Shown here: positions 27,301 to 38,468 of the stretch, in pieces | Position numbering within the stretch: the first letter of the stretch is position 1 | How the letters are laid out: each line of letters starts with the position of its first letter | Assembly: GCA_013365325.1 (NCBI GenBank) | Contig: JABVXV010000164.1 | Location: 1-64,000, forward strand | Length of the DNA stretch: 64,000 bases | Source of the DNA: Dipetalonema caudispina | Taxonomy: Eukaryota; Nematoda; Chromadorea; Rhabditida; Onchocercidae | Direction of reading: 5' to 3' | The notes under the pieces: generated by a model | Database searches by the model: none | The model's input: only the letters and a program-made list of their open reading frames with translations | Told to the model about the DNA's origin: nothing | Made by a program: the position numbers and the translations under genes

Positions 27301-28606
27301 TTAAATAACCTTTGACCGATAGCAGATGATTTATTATTTTTTCATTTTGATTTCATAAAAACTCGAACCTATAATTGTCACAGACTTCATTGCGTGCATC
27401 CCATAAGTCTTTCCAAATTTCAAGCAATCTATTATATTAATAGCACTTAATTAGAACTTTCAAAGCTCTCCTGCAATTTAAATTTCATTTTCATATGATA
27501 ACTCCGAAAAAAAAAAAATAAATGAAGCAACAAATTAAAAAGTAAAAATGAGTACAACTCGAAATGAAATCGCTATGGAAATATATTTCAAATGCGTTTG
27601 TAAATAAACAATTAAATCTAACAATTGACAGGTAGTAAAGCTTATTTCAAGAAGTACCGCTTATGGCACTTTTTTAGGAAAAAGGATTTTGACAAATGAG
27701 CTGAAAATCGTAATGAAGTTGAAATATGCACCGAACAATAGGAAGAAAGAAAAAGCTATGCTACAAACTTTTTTTCATGAACCAAACAAAATTTAAGAAA
27801 GCTACATTTAAAAGTGTATGGAAAAGATACAAATAATTGGCATCGAAGTAAGGAAATACGAAGACGATTTGATGAGGTCATCCAGGGGTTATGATGATTT
27901 GTCCTGTTTCCAGTGGATGCCCATCAGATCGCATAATTTATTAGCTCATCTGCTCTAGGAAGAACCATTGAACTGGATGGGTCAAAACATTGTTGTATCT
28001 AAAGGTCTTCCAATTTTTAGTATTTCATTTCGGAACCATGTTTATCAGTTCATACACTACTTTATATTCTTTCCCATAGTTAAGATTGAAATTTTTAAGA
28101 AATAAGAAGCTGCGACAAAATTGAAAGGCACTTCCGTCATATTTTCATTTTGATATTTAAACAATTTATTTGAATATTCTTCACTTGCAAAAGTACTCAG
28201 CGACCTAACAGGTACTAACAGGGATTAGGATTGAATGAAATGGCGATAAGTTGTTAAAATTAGACCCCTTAGATATTTTCCGACTAATTAGCCATTTTGG
28301 AATGCCATTCGATCATTGCGTTTGCCCAATTCAACAACTCCAGGTATCATCACAGGACTTATTACAAATTAAATCTATTCCATCAGCTTATTATTAGCAG
28401 AACAAACATCTCAATTGTCATTGCATGAACATTTGTAACAGTGAAATTAAATCATGATTATATGTACTAAATGATAAATACAAACATCATTTATCCAAAG
28501 TATTCTAATTTCACAAACATCTAATTTCCTCAACTTTCAAAGTTGAAAGTAAAATTTTTAAAGATGAAAATCTACACATAATAACGTCAATGTTTCACAT
28601 TTTTCT
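27301..28606. other. Spacer between the tandem paralogues
   Basis: No exon with the paralogue cysteine pattern is found here, so there is no visible third copy. The part 27,840-28,020 is of more balanced composition but holds no long frame on either strand. Confidence 0.55.
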
Positions 28607-29898
28607 TTAACCATCCGCCAAAATTTGCATGGTTTGTTCTACAAGATTTACAAAATCAGGTGGTTTCTTCACAAGTCCTTTCCGGACTCGTTCATGATAA
28701 TCACGGATATTGTCATCAATACCATTCATGTTACAGTTATGCTCGGTACAGGCACATAATCGTGTAGTATCACGATTTGTTGTACGTTCAATACAGGATC
28801 CCTCCTGAAATGCTGCATTCTATTGAACTGGAAGATTCAATTATTCATCATTTTCAATTTCCAGCTTTTTTTTTCTTTCAGATTTAGCTTGATGATAGAA
28901 AAAGCGAAGGATGACAAAAACTTACTTCGCATATATAACTAACTGTAATTGGTAGCATACTACCAAGTGTCGGATGGGTTCCAACAATGAAACGATATTC
29001 GTCTTCACAACCGCCTGATTCCACAGTTTCTCCGGTTTGTTTGTCTAGGAAAAAAACAACATTTTAAGGCAAAAAAAAAAAAAAAAAAAAAAGAGCGGAA
29101 TATTTTGAGATGGCAATTTTTCGCATATTATCAAAATTATTCATTTATTCGATATATCAATAAAACTATTCTATTGTATACTTTTTATCAAATAAACCCA
29201 TAATTCCCCCAAATAATCTATTTCTTCAGGAGAAAACTAATTTATAAATGTGAAAAAATTGTGAAAGTGTAACAAATCTATGATAAACATTTATTCTTAC
29301 ATTTTTATAAAATTCATTTTAACAATGATTACTTTTAAATTATTGTATTTTTAATCATAATTTTACTACTTTATTAATATTCTCATCTATTCTTAATCGA
29401 TAAAAATTAAACATAACATATAAAACTTACTGATAAATTCAGCGCTATAACAACATGCATTACCAAACATACAATCATCCATAACACGTTTTATTGTTTG
29501 TCCATTTTTCTTTTGATACGTATAACACGTTAATGACGTACTAATAAACGGTTTTGGAATATCCACAGCTATTCCAAGATATGATAAACAAATAAACCAG
29601 AAAACTAAATTTGTTTAGCTAATTATAAATATATGAAAGTCATTTGTCACTCAAATATCTTACACCTATTCATGTGTTTAAGGTAAACGTGATGCGTGAA
29701 AATTTTTGGGTTCACGTAAATGACTCGTTCCTAATATTTATAGCAATTATAATTTGTTAAACATTGGACAATAATATTTCTCTCTTATAAAAATTATAAT
29801 AATTCTTCACAATACATTAATTATAGCTTAAATGAGAAATTGTAAAAGTTATATAGGAATATAAGAAACTTACCACTAATCAGAATAAATCTGACCAT
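28607..29898 (-). CDS. Secreted cysteine-rich three-finger-like protein B
   Basis: Small secreted protein, function unknown, complete. Exons: 29898-29874, 29604-29431, 29044-28926 and 28804-28607, joining in frame to 171 residues. The first exon (MVRFILIS) and the start of the second (VFWFICLSYLGIA) form a clear signal peptide. Mature cysteines: LTCYTYQKK, DDC, NACCYSA, SGGC, YICE, GSC, RLCACTEHNCN; ten in all, with the final CxC-x4-CN typical of Ly6/uPAR or activin-receptor-type three-finger folds. The tail is polar, ends LADG, and shows no GPI signal. Protein A has the same exon number, phases and cysteine plan, so the two arose by tandem duplication. Acceptor-like TTTACAG lies about 24 bases before the ATG. 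Such families are common in nematode secretomes; receptor antagonist or cell-surface roles are possible but not shown. Confidence 0.75.
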
Positions 29899-31018
29899 TC
29901 CCAATCAAATCATTAACTGTAAATGTTAATGAATTATCGGTATAATTGTATTTTGCCGATGTATTCTGATCTGCGAATATTTTTTGTTTTCATTTAAGAT
30001 AACAATGATCTAATCTTATCAGAATATATTTCATGTGAATCTTATCTAATAGTGAAGAAAATCATCAAATTTTGGAATTGCAAAACTTATATATTTGAGA
30101 AAATTGAACATTTATGATAAAAAGATGAAATTTTATCAACAAAAAACAATTAAAAAATAAAATATAAAAGATGAACAAAAATGGGATAATTTTAGATTTC
30201 TTTATTTCTTTTGGATAGGTTTAGCTTCGATATGTAAATATAGTTTTTTGGAAAATTTTCAGGAAATCAAATTAAATTAAAAATGCTTCAAAATAACTTT
30301 TGATCCTTACAATTTCTTTTTCAATTGATTCATTTTGGCCAATGAATTACGATAAATTTGTCGAATTTAATTATATTCATTGGAATGCATTTATGGTTTG
30401 ATTGAGGATTTCAAAATTAGAAATTAATTAGAAAGATTAATTGTGAAAAAATTAACCATCCGATTACATAAGTACTAAACACATTTTTTTCAGAATTTTA
30501 TGTTACAATTAAAGCAAGCTGTCTGCTTTTATAATTGATTTCGAACGAATGGATAATCATACGTAACAGAAAATAATGAAAACGTGTATTGCAGTTACGT
30601 GATAAACGTGATTTATGATATTCTATTCAGTATTATCAAATTAATTGATTAATTCTTTGCAAAAAATAAGTAAGTAATAAATCTTACGGCAAGTGAGACG
30701 TTTATAATTTCAAAAGCGTAGTTGCATAACAGAATGAAAAGAGATATTTGAGTAATCGATTATTGCAGCATTAATTGTTGAGGATTTAAATTTTTAACTT
30801 TCTTTTTTAAGTTAGATTTATGAATTCTGAAAATTTTTCCCTTTCAAATCTAAAATTTAGACTTAAATTTTATTTTCATATAGTTAAAAATATGTCCATT
30901 TTCCTGATTGTAATGAATTTTATCATTTATATATTTTATTTGATCATCATTTATTCATCTAAGAATGCTTGAATTGTATGCTTATTGTGTATGTACGTGT
31001 TTATTTACGTTTAAGCGC

Positions 31019-31029
31019 ACGTGTATGGA
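31019..31029 (+). promoter_or_regulatory. ACGTGTATGGA motif, 447 bp before PNPO start
   Basis: This 11-mer, preceded by C to form the E-box CACGTG, recurs exactly at 35767-35777 before ARPC4, and a 9/11 copy lies at 38956 before EMC7. Distances to the three start codons are 447, 409 and 423 bp. A regulatory role is inference. Confidence 0.3.
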
Positions 31030-31109
31030 TATATATATATACGTATAAGATGAATGTATATGCATTATTTTTCTCTCTTTAACAAATACAATGAAAAAAT
31101 AATCTAATG

Positions 31110-31270
31110 TTTTTTTTTTTTTTTTTTTTTTTTTGAGGAGAAATGTTAAAACAAACAGACGAAGAATTGTATAATTTATAATGAATGTATCATTGTAAGA
31201 AAATTTTGAAAAGGAAAATGAATATAAAGGTATGAAAATTTGAACAAAAAAAAAAAAAAAAAAAAAAAAA
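31110..31270. repeat. Facing poly-T and poly-A runs
   Basis: T run at about 31,110-31,134 and A run at 31,246-31,270, each about 25 long, separated by about 110 bases. If transcribed they could pair. Simple homopolymer expansion is the plain explanation. Confidence 0.8.
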
Positions 31271-31390
31271 GAAAGAAAAAAAAAATGTAAAATGAGAAAT
31301 TTTAGGTTAAAATATTACAGTTATATTGGCATACGATTTACTTTTTTGCTGTATTAATGGAATAAGTTAGTTTAAATGTGTTTGAAACAG

Positions 31391-31415
31391 AAATGACATT
31401 TTTTTTTTTTTTTAG
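31391..31415 (+). promoter_or_regulatory. Putative spliced-leader acceptor of PNPO gene
   Basis: A long T run ending TTTAG at 31415. The first ATG after it is the chosen start at 31466, which supports that start. Confidence 0.45.
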
Positions 31416-31465
31416 CTTTTCCTGCTTAAAGAACATTGCTACTAAGTTCCATTTCCAAATTTCTA

Positions 31466-33693
31466 ATGCTTTGTCGTTCCCAGTTTGCAGCATCATCGGT
31501 TATTGCTCTGAACGACTTATTTCATACAGTTTTCAAAGCAATGATGTCGGGAAAAAATGTTGAGAAATTTGGTATCGATGTTAAAGGTAATCTTTCTCCT
31601 TTCAATTTTCATTTTTAATTAAAATTCGAAATTTTACATCCTTAATAATCCTTCAATTTTAAAAGTCTTTTAAGTAGTTCAGTTCTAACATTATTTTTTG
31701 GTTTTGATATTATACATCAACCTGTAGTCGTTGACAAATCGTTTTGATGTCAAACGTTACAGAAATTTATCAATATTACACTTCATTTTCTATGATGGTG
31801 CATGTTGTATGTGACTTTTTAGACGAACATGCCAACATCTTTTGCTTCAATTTCAGTTACAAATTTATTCTGTTTTTAGATCTACGGAAACCGTACTATA
31901 ATAAGGAAGAACCGTTCTTGTTGGAGGAAAATTTACCGTCAAAAAATCCGTTCGAAATTTTTGATGTATGGTTCAGAAATGTTGCAGAAAATAAGAATTT
32001 GACATTAGAGGAAGTTAATGCTGTTTGCCTTTCAACTGTAAGTATTTTTCGATCATTTGTTTCTAATTCATAAGTTATCTTTTGATTGTTTCTTTTTTTT
32101 TCACAATCGTGCAGTATTTTTTAATTGTTACTTTTTCCACTGTGAAATATTTCTCTCATCATTTACTGTTGAATTTCAGACTTTTCCTTTGAACTGTTTT
32201 CTTTCAACTGTAAAATATATTCCAGTTTGTGTTCTAGGGTGCACTGATAGTGTTATTGGAAGAAAAGTTAGCCAATATTCTAGGTAATCAATAATCAACC
32301 TAAGTCACGAATGGTTTTAATGAAAGAATATGACAGAGAAGGTCTCTGTTTCTATACACACTATAATAGTGCTAAAGGAATGGAAATCGATAAAAATCCT
32401 TATGCTTGTATGCTATTTTACTGGCCTCATGTGGATAGACAAGTAAGCAATTCCATCAGTTCTGGAATTTTTTTCAGCGTTTTTTTTTTTAAGAATTGAG
32501 TAGTCTGGAAAAGCACTTGATGTTAAAGCTGGAATATTTAGACCACTAATAGCTTTTAGCACGGTAATCTTCTTTCAAGAAGTTTTGAACATTGTATTGC
32601 GCTGAGTGACCGAACAGTTTTAGTGATCTGAAATCTGTATATCTGTCTGTTTGTCTGATAAGTTGCAAATTTTGTTTAAAGTTACTGAAGCCATACTATG
32701 CTTTGCAATAATTTCGAATAACAAAATTTTAGGTTCGAATAGAGGGTAAAATTGAGAAATTACCTGTTGAGGCAGCAGAAACTTATTGGTATCACCGACC
32801 ACTGAAAAGTCGTATAGGTTCAAAACTCAGCGAACAAAGCAAGACCATTCCAAATAGACAGGTCAGATCTCTTTTATAGGACATTTCTTCGCCGTTTGTA
32901 ATGTCAATCCATCAATATCACGAATTATTGTTTATTGAAGAATGACGGTGTCCATGATAACAATGAAACATCGCCGGCTCGTCAATGCTGAAATGAAAAT
33001 GAAAATCTGAAATCTGCTCGAAAAAAGATGAAATTCATTCATAATTTAAATTACTTGCTGAATGACATACTTAACCGTAAATGGTGTATGAGAATGAATG
33101 GAATAAGTTAGTGTTCAAGTGATAATCATTTCCTATTCCAAACTATCTTTTCCACTTGCTTGAAATCAAATTCATGAAATTTAACTAAATAATTTTTTTG
33201 ACCAATTCAAAATTTGATTTTAGATTTTTGGATGCGCAGTGAATTCGGTCTAATTGGAATTTATTTGTCAGCTTCTGTGTTTAATTTTATTTGGTTTAAT
33301 TTTAATGTGCCAACTTTGACTTTTTATAGTATCTGGAAGATAAGAAACAGGATCTTGAGAAACTTGTCGCTGAAAAAGGTGAGAAAACAATCACTAGACC
33401 GGAAGAATGGTAAGAATTTCCATCATCTGATATTTCATTTTGATAATTCATTGTTATAAATTGCCTTAGCTGTTTCGACATCTGGCTTAGAAAATCAACT
33501 AAAAGGAAGGCTGTCAACTTCATCGATATAATCATAATTAATAATAAATGAAGAATGTTGCAGGGGCGGCTATAAATTGCTTCCAAACTATTTCGAATTT
33601 TGGCAAGGTCAGTCTGATCGGATACATGATCGTATTGCATTTGAAAAAAGGGCAGATGGGACGGAGTGGTTGATTAAGCGTCTTTCACCGTGA
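31466..33693 (+). CDS. pnpo: Pyridoxine/pyridoxamine 5'-phosphate oxidase
   Basis: FMN enzyme that oxidises pyridoxine or pyridoxamine 5'-phosphate to pyridoxal 5'-phosphate, the last step of vitamin B6 activation and salvage. Six exons: 31466-31586, 31880-32037, 32284-32442, 32733-32861, 33330-33409 and 33564-33693; 258 residues, matching the usual length (human 261). Family blocks in order: DLRKPYYN near residue 41, NPFEIFDVWF, EVNAVCLST, PKSRMVLMK (FMN site), NPYACMLFYW, RQVRIEGKIEKLP, EQSKTIPNRQ, then EEWGGYKLLPNYFEFWQGQ and RIHDRIAFEKR, ending WLIKRLSP. The FMN/PLP-contact residues of the RVRIEG, EQSK and WQGQ...DR blocks are present. One difference: the usual SRKG is SAKG, so the FMN-phosphate Arg is Ala. 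The N-terminal exon before DLRKP is poorly conserved and may hold a weak targeting sequence. Identification is firm. Confidence 0.93.
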
Positions 33694-35223
33694 AAACCAT
33701 TCTCAAGGCGATCTTTGCTAATCCAGCTGATTGTCGGGTTTCCCTCGATATAATTTTCGTTATTGATGTTACTGTTAATAATTAGATGCTTAATATAAAC
33801 TTCGAAATTATAACTGACTTAATGAAGCATCACAAAATAGAGAAATACTTGAAATTCCTTCACTTCTCGTAATTAATGTTCAGAATTAACAGTTTCCACT
33901 TGGCCGAATGACATTACCCGTTTGCTTCAATTTTTATTCAGAAATAGTAGTATATATTAACGAGTAGATATTAACGAATGGATATAACTTTTCACTTCTC
34001 TTTTGTTTTTTATTTTTGCTCTCCGCGATAAAGAAGGAAAATGAAGTGAAATTTGTCTTGTTCGAGTATATATTCGAAATTAATGTCCATGATTTATGTT
34101 CTTTTTAATTCTTCAATGGAATATAAAGCAAAAAAATAATGAGAAAAGCAAATCAAGGCAAAAATAAGGTAATTTGAAAATTTCTAAAGAAAGTAAAGGT
34201 AAAGAGAAGTTAACGATTCCCTTACTTTATGGTGATACATAATATACTAAAGTCTGAAATTTACTTTGTTATTTTCTTTAGCTTGATCTATCATTAAATC
34301 TGGGAAATTAAAAAATTTTTGTTAGCTACAACAAAGGAGAGAATTTATTAGACCTATTGATTGTTTCTTCTTTTTAAAAGTTGGAATATTGACGAATGAG
34401 ATGTATTCTGGTGGTATTTTATTTATTATTCTAAATCACTTCTCATATTTTCCTTTTGTTTATTTTAATATAATATTCTATTTAGCAAATTCCGTAAAAT
34501 TATTTAGTTTAAGCTAATAATAAAGTACACATTATTAATTGTCATTTAATTAATTATATTTGATTTCAACAAAACTAATTGCCAATTTTACATTGCTACA
34601 ATGGACATATTATTTAAAATAAATATGATTATATAGCATATTATTTCTACTCGCATTTCTCATTTAATTTTTCTCCTTGCTAACAAATTAGTATTTGCTG
34701 TTTTCAATTTCTTTTCTCTTTTTTTCTTTTTTTATTTCATTTCGGAATGATTCATAGAAGCACTTTTATGTAGCAACAATGTACTTAACCAAGAAATGCA
34801 TACCATAATCATTTTCCAAGAAATTTCAAAAAAATTTGAAAATAAGGAGTTCAATGATTTGGATCATTAAAGGTTAACAATGATTAATTGAAGTTTTACA
34901 AACATACGAAAAGTTCCCGAAAAATACAACATTCAAGTTATTGTACTATAGTAATTCCACATTTGAAGCAAATTAAAAATCTGAAAAGCTCTCTACACAT
35001 GTAATCCTAAGCCTAATTGATAATTAACCATTTCTTACCTGAAGTTCGTATTCTTCCAATTATTACGAATACAATCTTCTTTTTATCCATATAATTTATA
35101 TTATATCCCACAAAGCAAAAAAAAGCAGTTCATCTGTGCTCAGTCCTATCATTTAGTCAACATAGTTATACCATGAAATGGATAATCTGTTAAGGATTGG
35201 CTCAAATGATTTTATCAATCAAT

Positions 35224-35289
35224 GCACAAGATTTGAACCTGAACTTCTTTGGGCAGTAATACCGACAATTAGTTACTGCGCCATATATA
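35224..35289 (-). other. tRNA-like segment (SINE or tRNA relic)
   Basis: On the minus strand TGGCGCAGTA (A-box-like, begins 35283) is followed after the canonical 44 bases by GGTTCAAATC (B-box-like, 35239-35230). The T arm would have only about four pairs, and the D and anticodon stems are not convincing. It is more likely a tRNA-derived short interspersed element or a decayed tRNA than a working gene. Confidence 0.4.
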
Positions 35290-35738
35290 CCTGAATCTAA
35301 TGCCTTATTCATTCTCATTTTATTAAACTAAATTTTTAAACATTTTTTTATAGTGGATTTTTTTTTGATATGTTATAGTGTTAAACGTATGAGATACACG
35401 TATGGTATGGAAATGTTTCACGTAGTTACGTAAAATTTTTCGGTATAATATTGATGAGTTATGAAGAGGTTACATTTTACTTTATCTTATCTTTTCACTC
35501 ATTTAGTAGTGTTTGAATGACAAAAATATATAACTATAATATACTATTTTAGCTAATAATTATCATTCATTTGTTGATCATATAATTTAGCCTTTTAAAT
35601 ATATCTTACTATAAAGCTACAATAGGTGAAATGAATTCCTAACATTATGACATGTATACTGTATAAAATATTTTTCTGAAAAAATGTAAATGTCTTTGTG
35701 CTTTATTTCATTTTTATGAGGTTTATTTAGGTGTAAGT

Positions 35739-35768
35739 GTACACGTACACATGTGCGTGTACGTGTAC
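35739..35768. repeat. 12-bp palindrome of alternating purine-pyrimidine
   Basis: Arms 35739-35750 and 35757-35768 (GTACACGTACAC type) are exact reverse complements around a 6-base loop. The patch has Z-DNA or cruciform potential and overlaps the start of the motif at 35767. Confidence 0.75.
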
Positions 35769-35777
35769 GTGTATGGA
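35767..35777 (+). promoter_or_regulatory. ACGTGTATGGA motif, 409 bp before ARPC4 start
   Basis: Exact copy of the 11-mer found 447 bp before the oxidase start. It sits at the edge of a palindromic ACGTGT-rich patch. Regulatory function is inference. Confidence 0.3.
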
Positions 35778-36120
35778 CGTATTTTTTCATATTTCATAAT
35801 TTCCGTTACCGGGAGACACTTTCCGGGATTAGTGAATATTTCAACTGACGCTTAAATTTCGTTTTTTTTTTTCTTTTTTTTTTGCATAAGTTAAGATTAA
35901 ATTTGTGTAAAATTCGTTGAAAAATGATAGAAAATAGGAATTTCTTCAATAATTTATAAATGTTTATCAAATTGTTAAGAAATTTTCTGGACAGTATCAA
36001 CTTCTGTCTACATAAGGTTGAAGAAATAAGTAACACTATCGTCAGTAATGTACGCTTATGTGAGTTATGCTTGGTTTTATTTTTTTTTTACACCAGCTAT
36101 TGTTTTATTGAATTATTGCA

Positions 36121-36136
36121 TTAAAATTTGTTTCAG
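36121..36136 (+). promoter_or_regulatory. Putative spliced-leader acceptor of ARPC4 gene
   Basis: TTTGTTTCAG ends at 36136 with no upstream coding exon needed; the first ATG after it is 36176, which is the ARPC4 start. The 39 bases between would be the 5' UTR. Confidence 0.5.
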
Positions 36137-36175
36137 GGCTTGGTCGTTTGTAGACAAAATATCAGCGTGTAAAAA

Positions 36176-38468
36176 ATGGTATGTTCTTAACCTATTCGCT
36201 TAATTATTGTTTTATTTATTTATTTACTTGTTTTTTTTTTTTGCTCATTTGTTTGTTTGCTGACTTGCTTATTTGATCATTTATTTCCTGCGCTGATATC
36301 TGGCGGACACAATCGCAAACTGTTGAGAATATCGAACTTTACAAGTATAAGTTATCTTGAACATTTAAAATGATGTTATGAATCATCGTTGTAGACATAG
36401 TGATTCAATTTATACAGTTGGTTGTTAGTTGTATTGGTAGTTATCATTAATTACATTTCTTCTTCGTTTTATCGGAAGATGTATTTGTTTATGTATTTTT
36501 GTCTTCCTTTGCATTAGATACGCGTATTTAACCCACTCTGCAGTCCTTCTTATTTACTTACGCATACGTATATTTGATTATATCTATAATTCTGTTCACA
36601 TGCATTCTATGCTAACATTAAGCATCGGTTTTGTCAATCGATAAAAGGTAGTTTAAGCGTTTAAGTTTAATAATCTGTCTTTTAGCGGTATCCTTTTTTC
36701 TTTCAAAGTCAAAGCAAAAACTAGTTACTTAAAAGGTCGCGTGTCAAAGAGAAGTATTTTAAAAAAGAGCAAATTCATAGAAGTCGATAAATCAGTTAGT
36801 TTATTTACATTCATACTATAGCTGAAATTGGTAATGCGATATTTGTAGAGTGCCACGCTGCAGCCATATTTGGAGGCTGTACGGAAAACATTAGAAGCTG
36901 CAATGTGCCTGGAACAGTTCAGTTCGCAGGTAGTTGAAAGATATAACAAACCAGAAGTAAGTTCCTAGCTATATTTTCCGTAATTAATTTGTCGTTTAAC
37001 ATATGTATTTGCTGCTGTTGAGACTGAAAATGGTACATATACGAAAAACAGAAAATCCAGGAACTTTCAGGAAAAAAGAAAAACTAAAACAAAACTGCAG
37101 TTTGCAGCACGCTGATTAAGACATAGGATGACGTCGCATTCTGCGCTGTTGGTCTTCTAATGATAAATAGTGGAAAAGATAATTCAAAACACCCTTTTTA
37201 ATATGTGAAAGGATATGCTTCAAGAGTTCATCATTTTTACATGTTCTACACACTTTTTTTCAAGCTCAAGTCTTGGGCATTCATTAATTGGTAACTCTGA
37301 AAGATTCGGGAAACAATTATTCTATATGATGAACGCAGTCATCCTACCATCTCTATTTTTAGAGTTTTAAATGAGTAATTTCTTCTTTTCGTTCTCAGTA
37401 GAGAGTAAAAATAAAGCAATCATTGATTTCAGGTAGAAGTTGGCACATCGTCCGAACTTTTGTTGACTCCAGTAGTTGTGTCACGTAATAAACAGGAACG
37501 TGTCCTAATTGAGCCATCGATCAATTCGGTGCGCGTCAGTATTGCCGTCAAACAAGCCGATGATATTGAGAAAATTTTAACTCACAAGTTTACACGTTTC
37601 ATGTGTCAGAGAGCAGATAATTTTATTATACTCAGAAGGTTTCTTACTTTAAGTAATTCGTTCAGTAGGGTTGTAATTAAATCTTTTCTATTAAATTATG
37701 AGCAAACTGCATATATTACACATATGAACTCTGATTCTGAAATACAATTTTGTTTTTACTGTGTAACCGAAATTAATTTTTATAGGAAGCCGATACCAGG
37801 TTATGATATATCATTCTTGATAACTGCAACACATACGGAAATGATGTATAAGCACAAATTGGTTGATTTTTTGATTCACTTTATGCAGGAAATTGATAAG
37901 GTATGTTTATATATATGTAGTTATATATTTCTTGTCTGAAATGTCTGAAAGTTCCCCGGAAACCACGCGTGTCTGACTCTAGCATGCAGACATTTTGTCT
38001 GTCTTTTGTACTATATTATGAATGTTTGCTTGCTAACTTTGAGGAATTTGGTTCATTATTTGTAGCGTCATCTTCAAATACTCTTATGATATTCTTTATT
38101 CAATTGTTAATAAGAAAACATGTATTTGAATTTAAGTAATTTGGAAAATTTTCGTTAGTTGGCATTTCAATTGCTGAGATGTTTGACAGAAATATCTTTA
38201 GCATCCAGATAAAAATTCTCTAAATTGGGAAGTTTGAAAACTTTTGGTCCTTGATGATTTCGGCTCATTATTGTTATTTTCATATTAACATTGTTATAAT
38301 ACAATATTCGAAAGGTAATGAATTTCGTCTTTCAAATTTATTATTCAAGTTTATCTGTAATTGGTTTCATAGAAAGAATGGTTTTTGCAGGAAATCAGTG
38401 ACATGAAATTGGCACTGAATGCCCGTGCTCGGGTATCTGCTGAAGAATTCCTGAGGCGTTTCAATTAA
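36176..38468 (+). CDS. arx-6: Arp2/3 complex subunit 4 (ARPC4, p20-Arc)
   Basis: Core structural subunit of the seven-protein Arp2/3 complex that nucleates branched actin; with ARPC2 it forms the central scaffold in the cytoplasm. Five exons: 36176-36178 (only the ATG), 36849-36956, 37433-37638, 37786-37900 and 38391-38468; 169 residues against 168 in human. Conserved blocks: [103 protein letters not shown]. The start is set by homology (M-SATLQPY against MTATLRPY) and by the donor ATG/GTATGT, so the first exon codes for Met alone. EMC7 follows on the same strand about 910 bases later. Identification is firm. Confidence 0.95.

Larger units (their letters stand above)
29899..31390. other. Divergent intergenic region
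   Basis: Shared upstream region of the minus-strand protein B gene and the plus-strand oxidase gene. It holds the ACGTGTATGGA motif at 31,019, a TA run after it, and the facing T and A homopolymers at 31,110-31,270. No coding exon is seen. Confidence 0.6.
33694..36120. other. Intergenic region upstream of ARPC4
   Basis: AT-rich with no coding exon. It holds a tRNA-like segment (35,224-35,289), a palindromic alternating purine-pyrimidine patch (35,739-35,768) and the ACGTGTATGGA motif at 35,767. The early part should include the oxidase 3' UTR. Confidence 0.6.
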
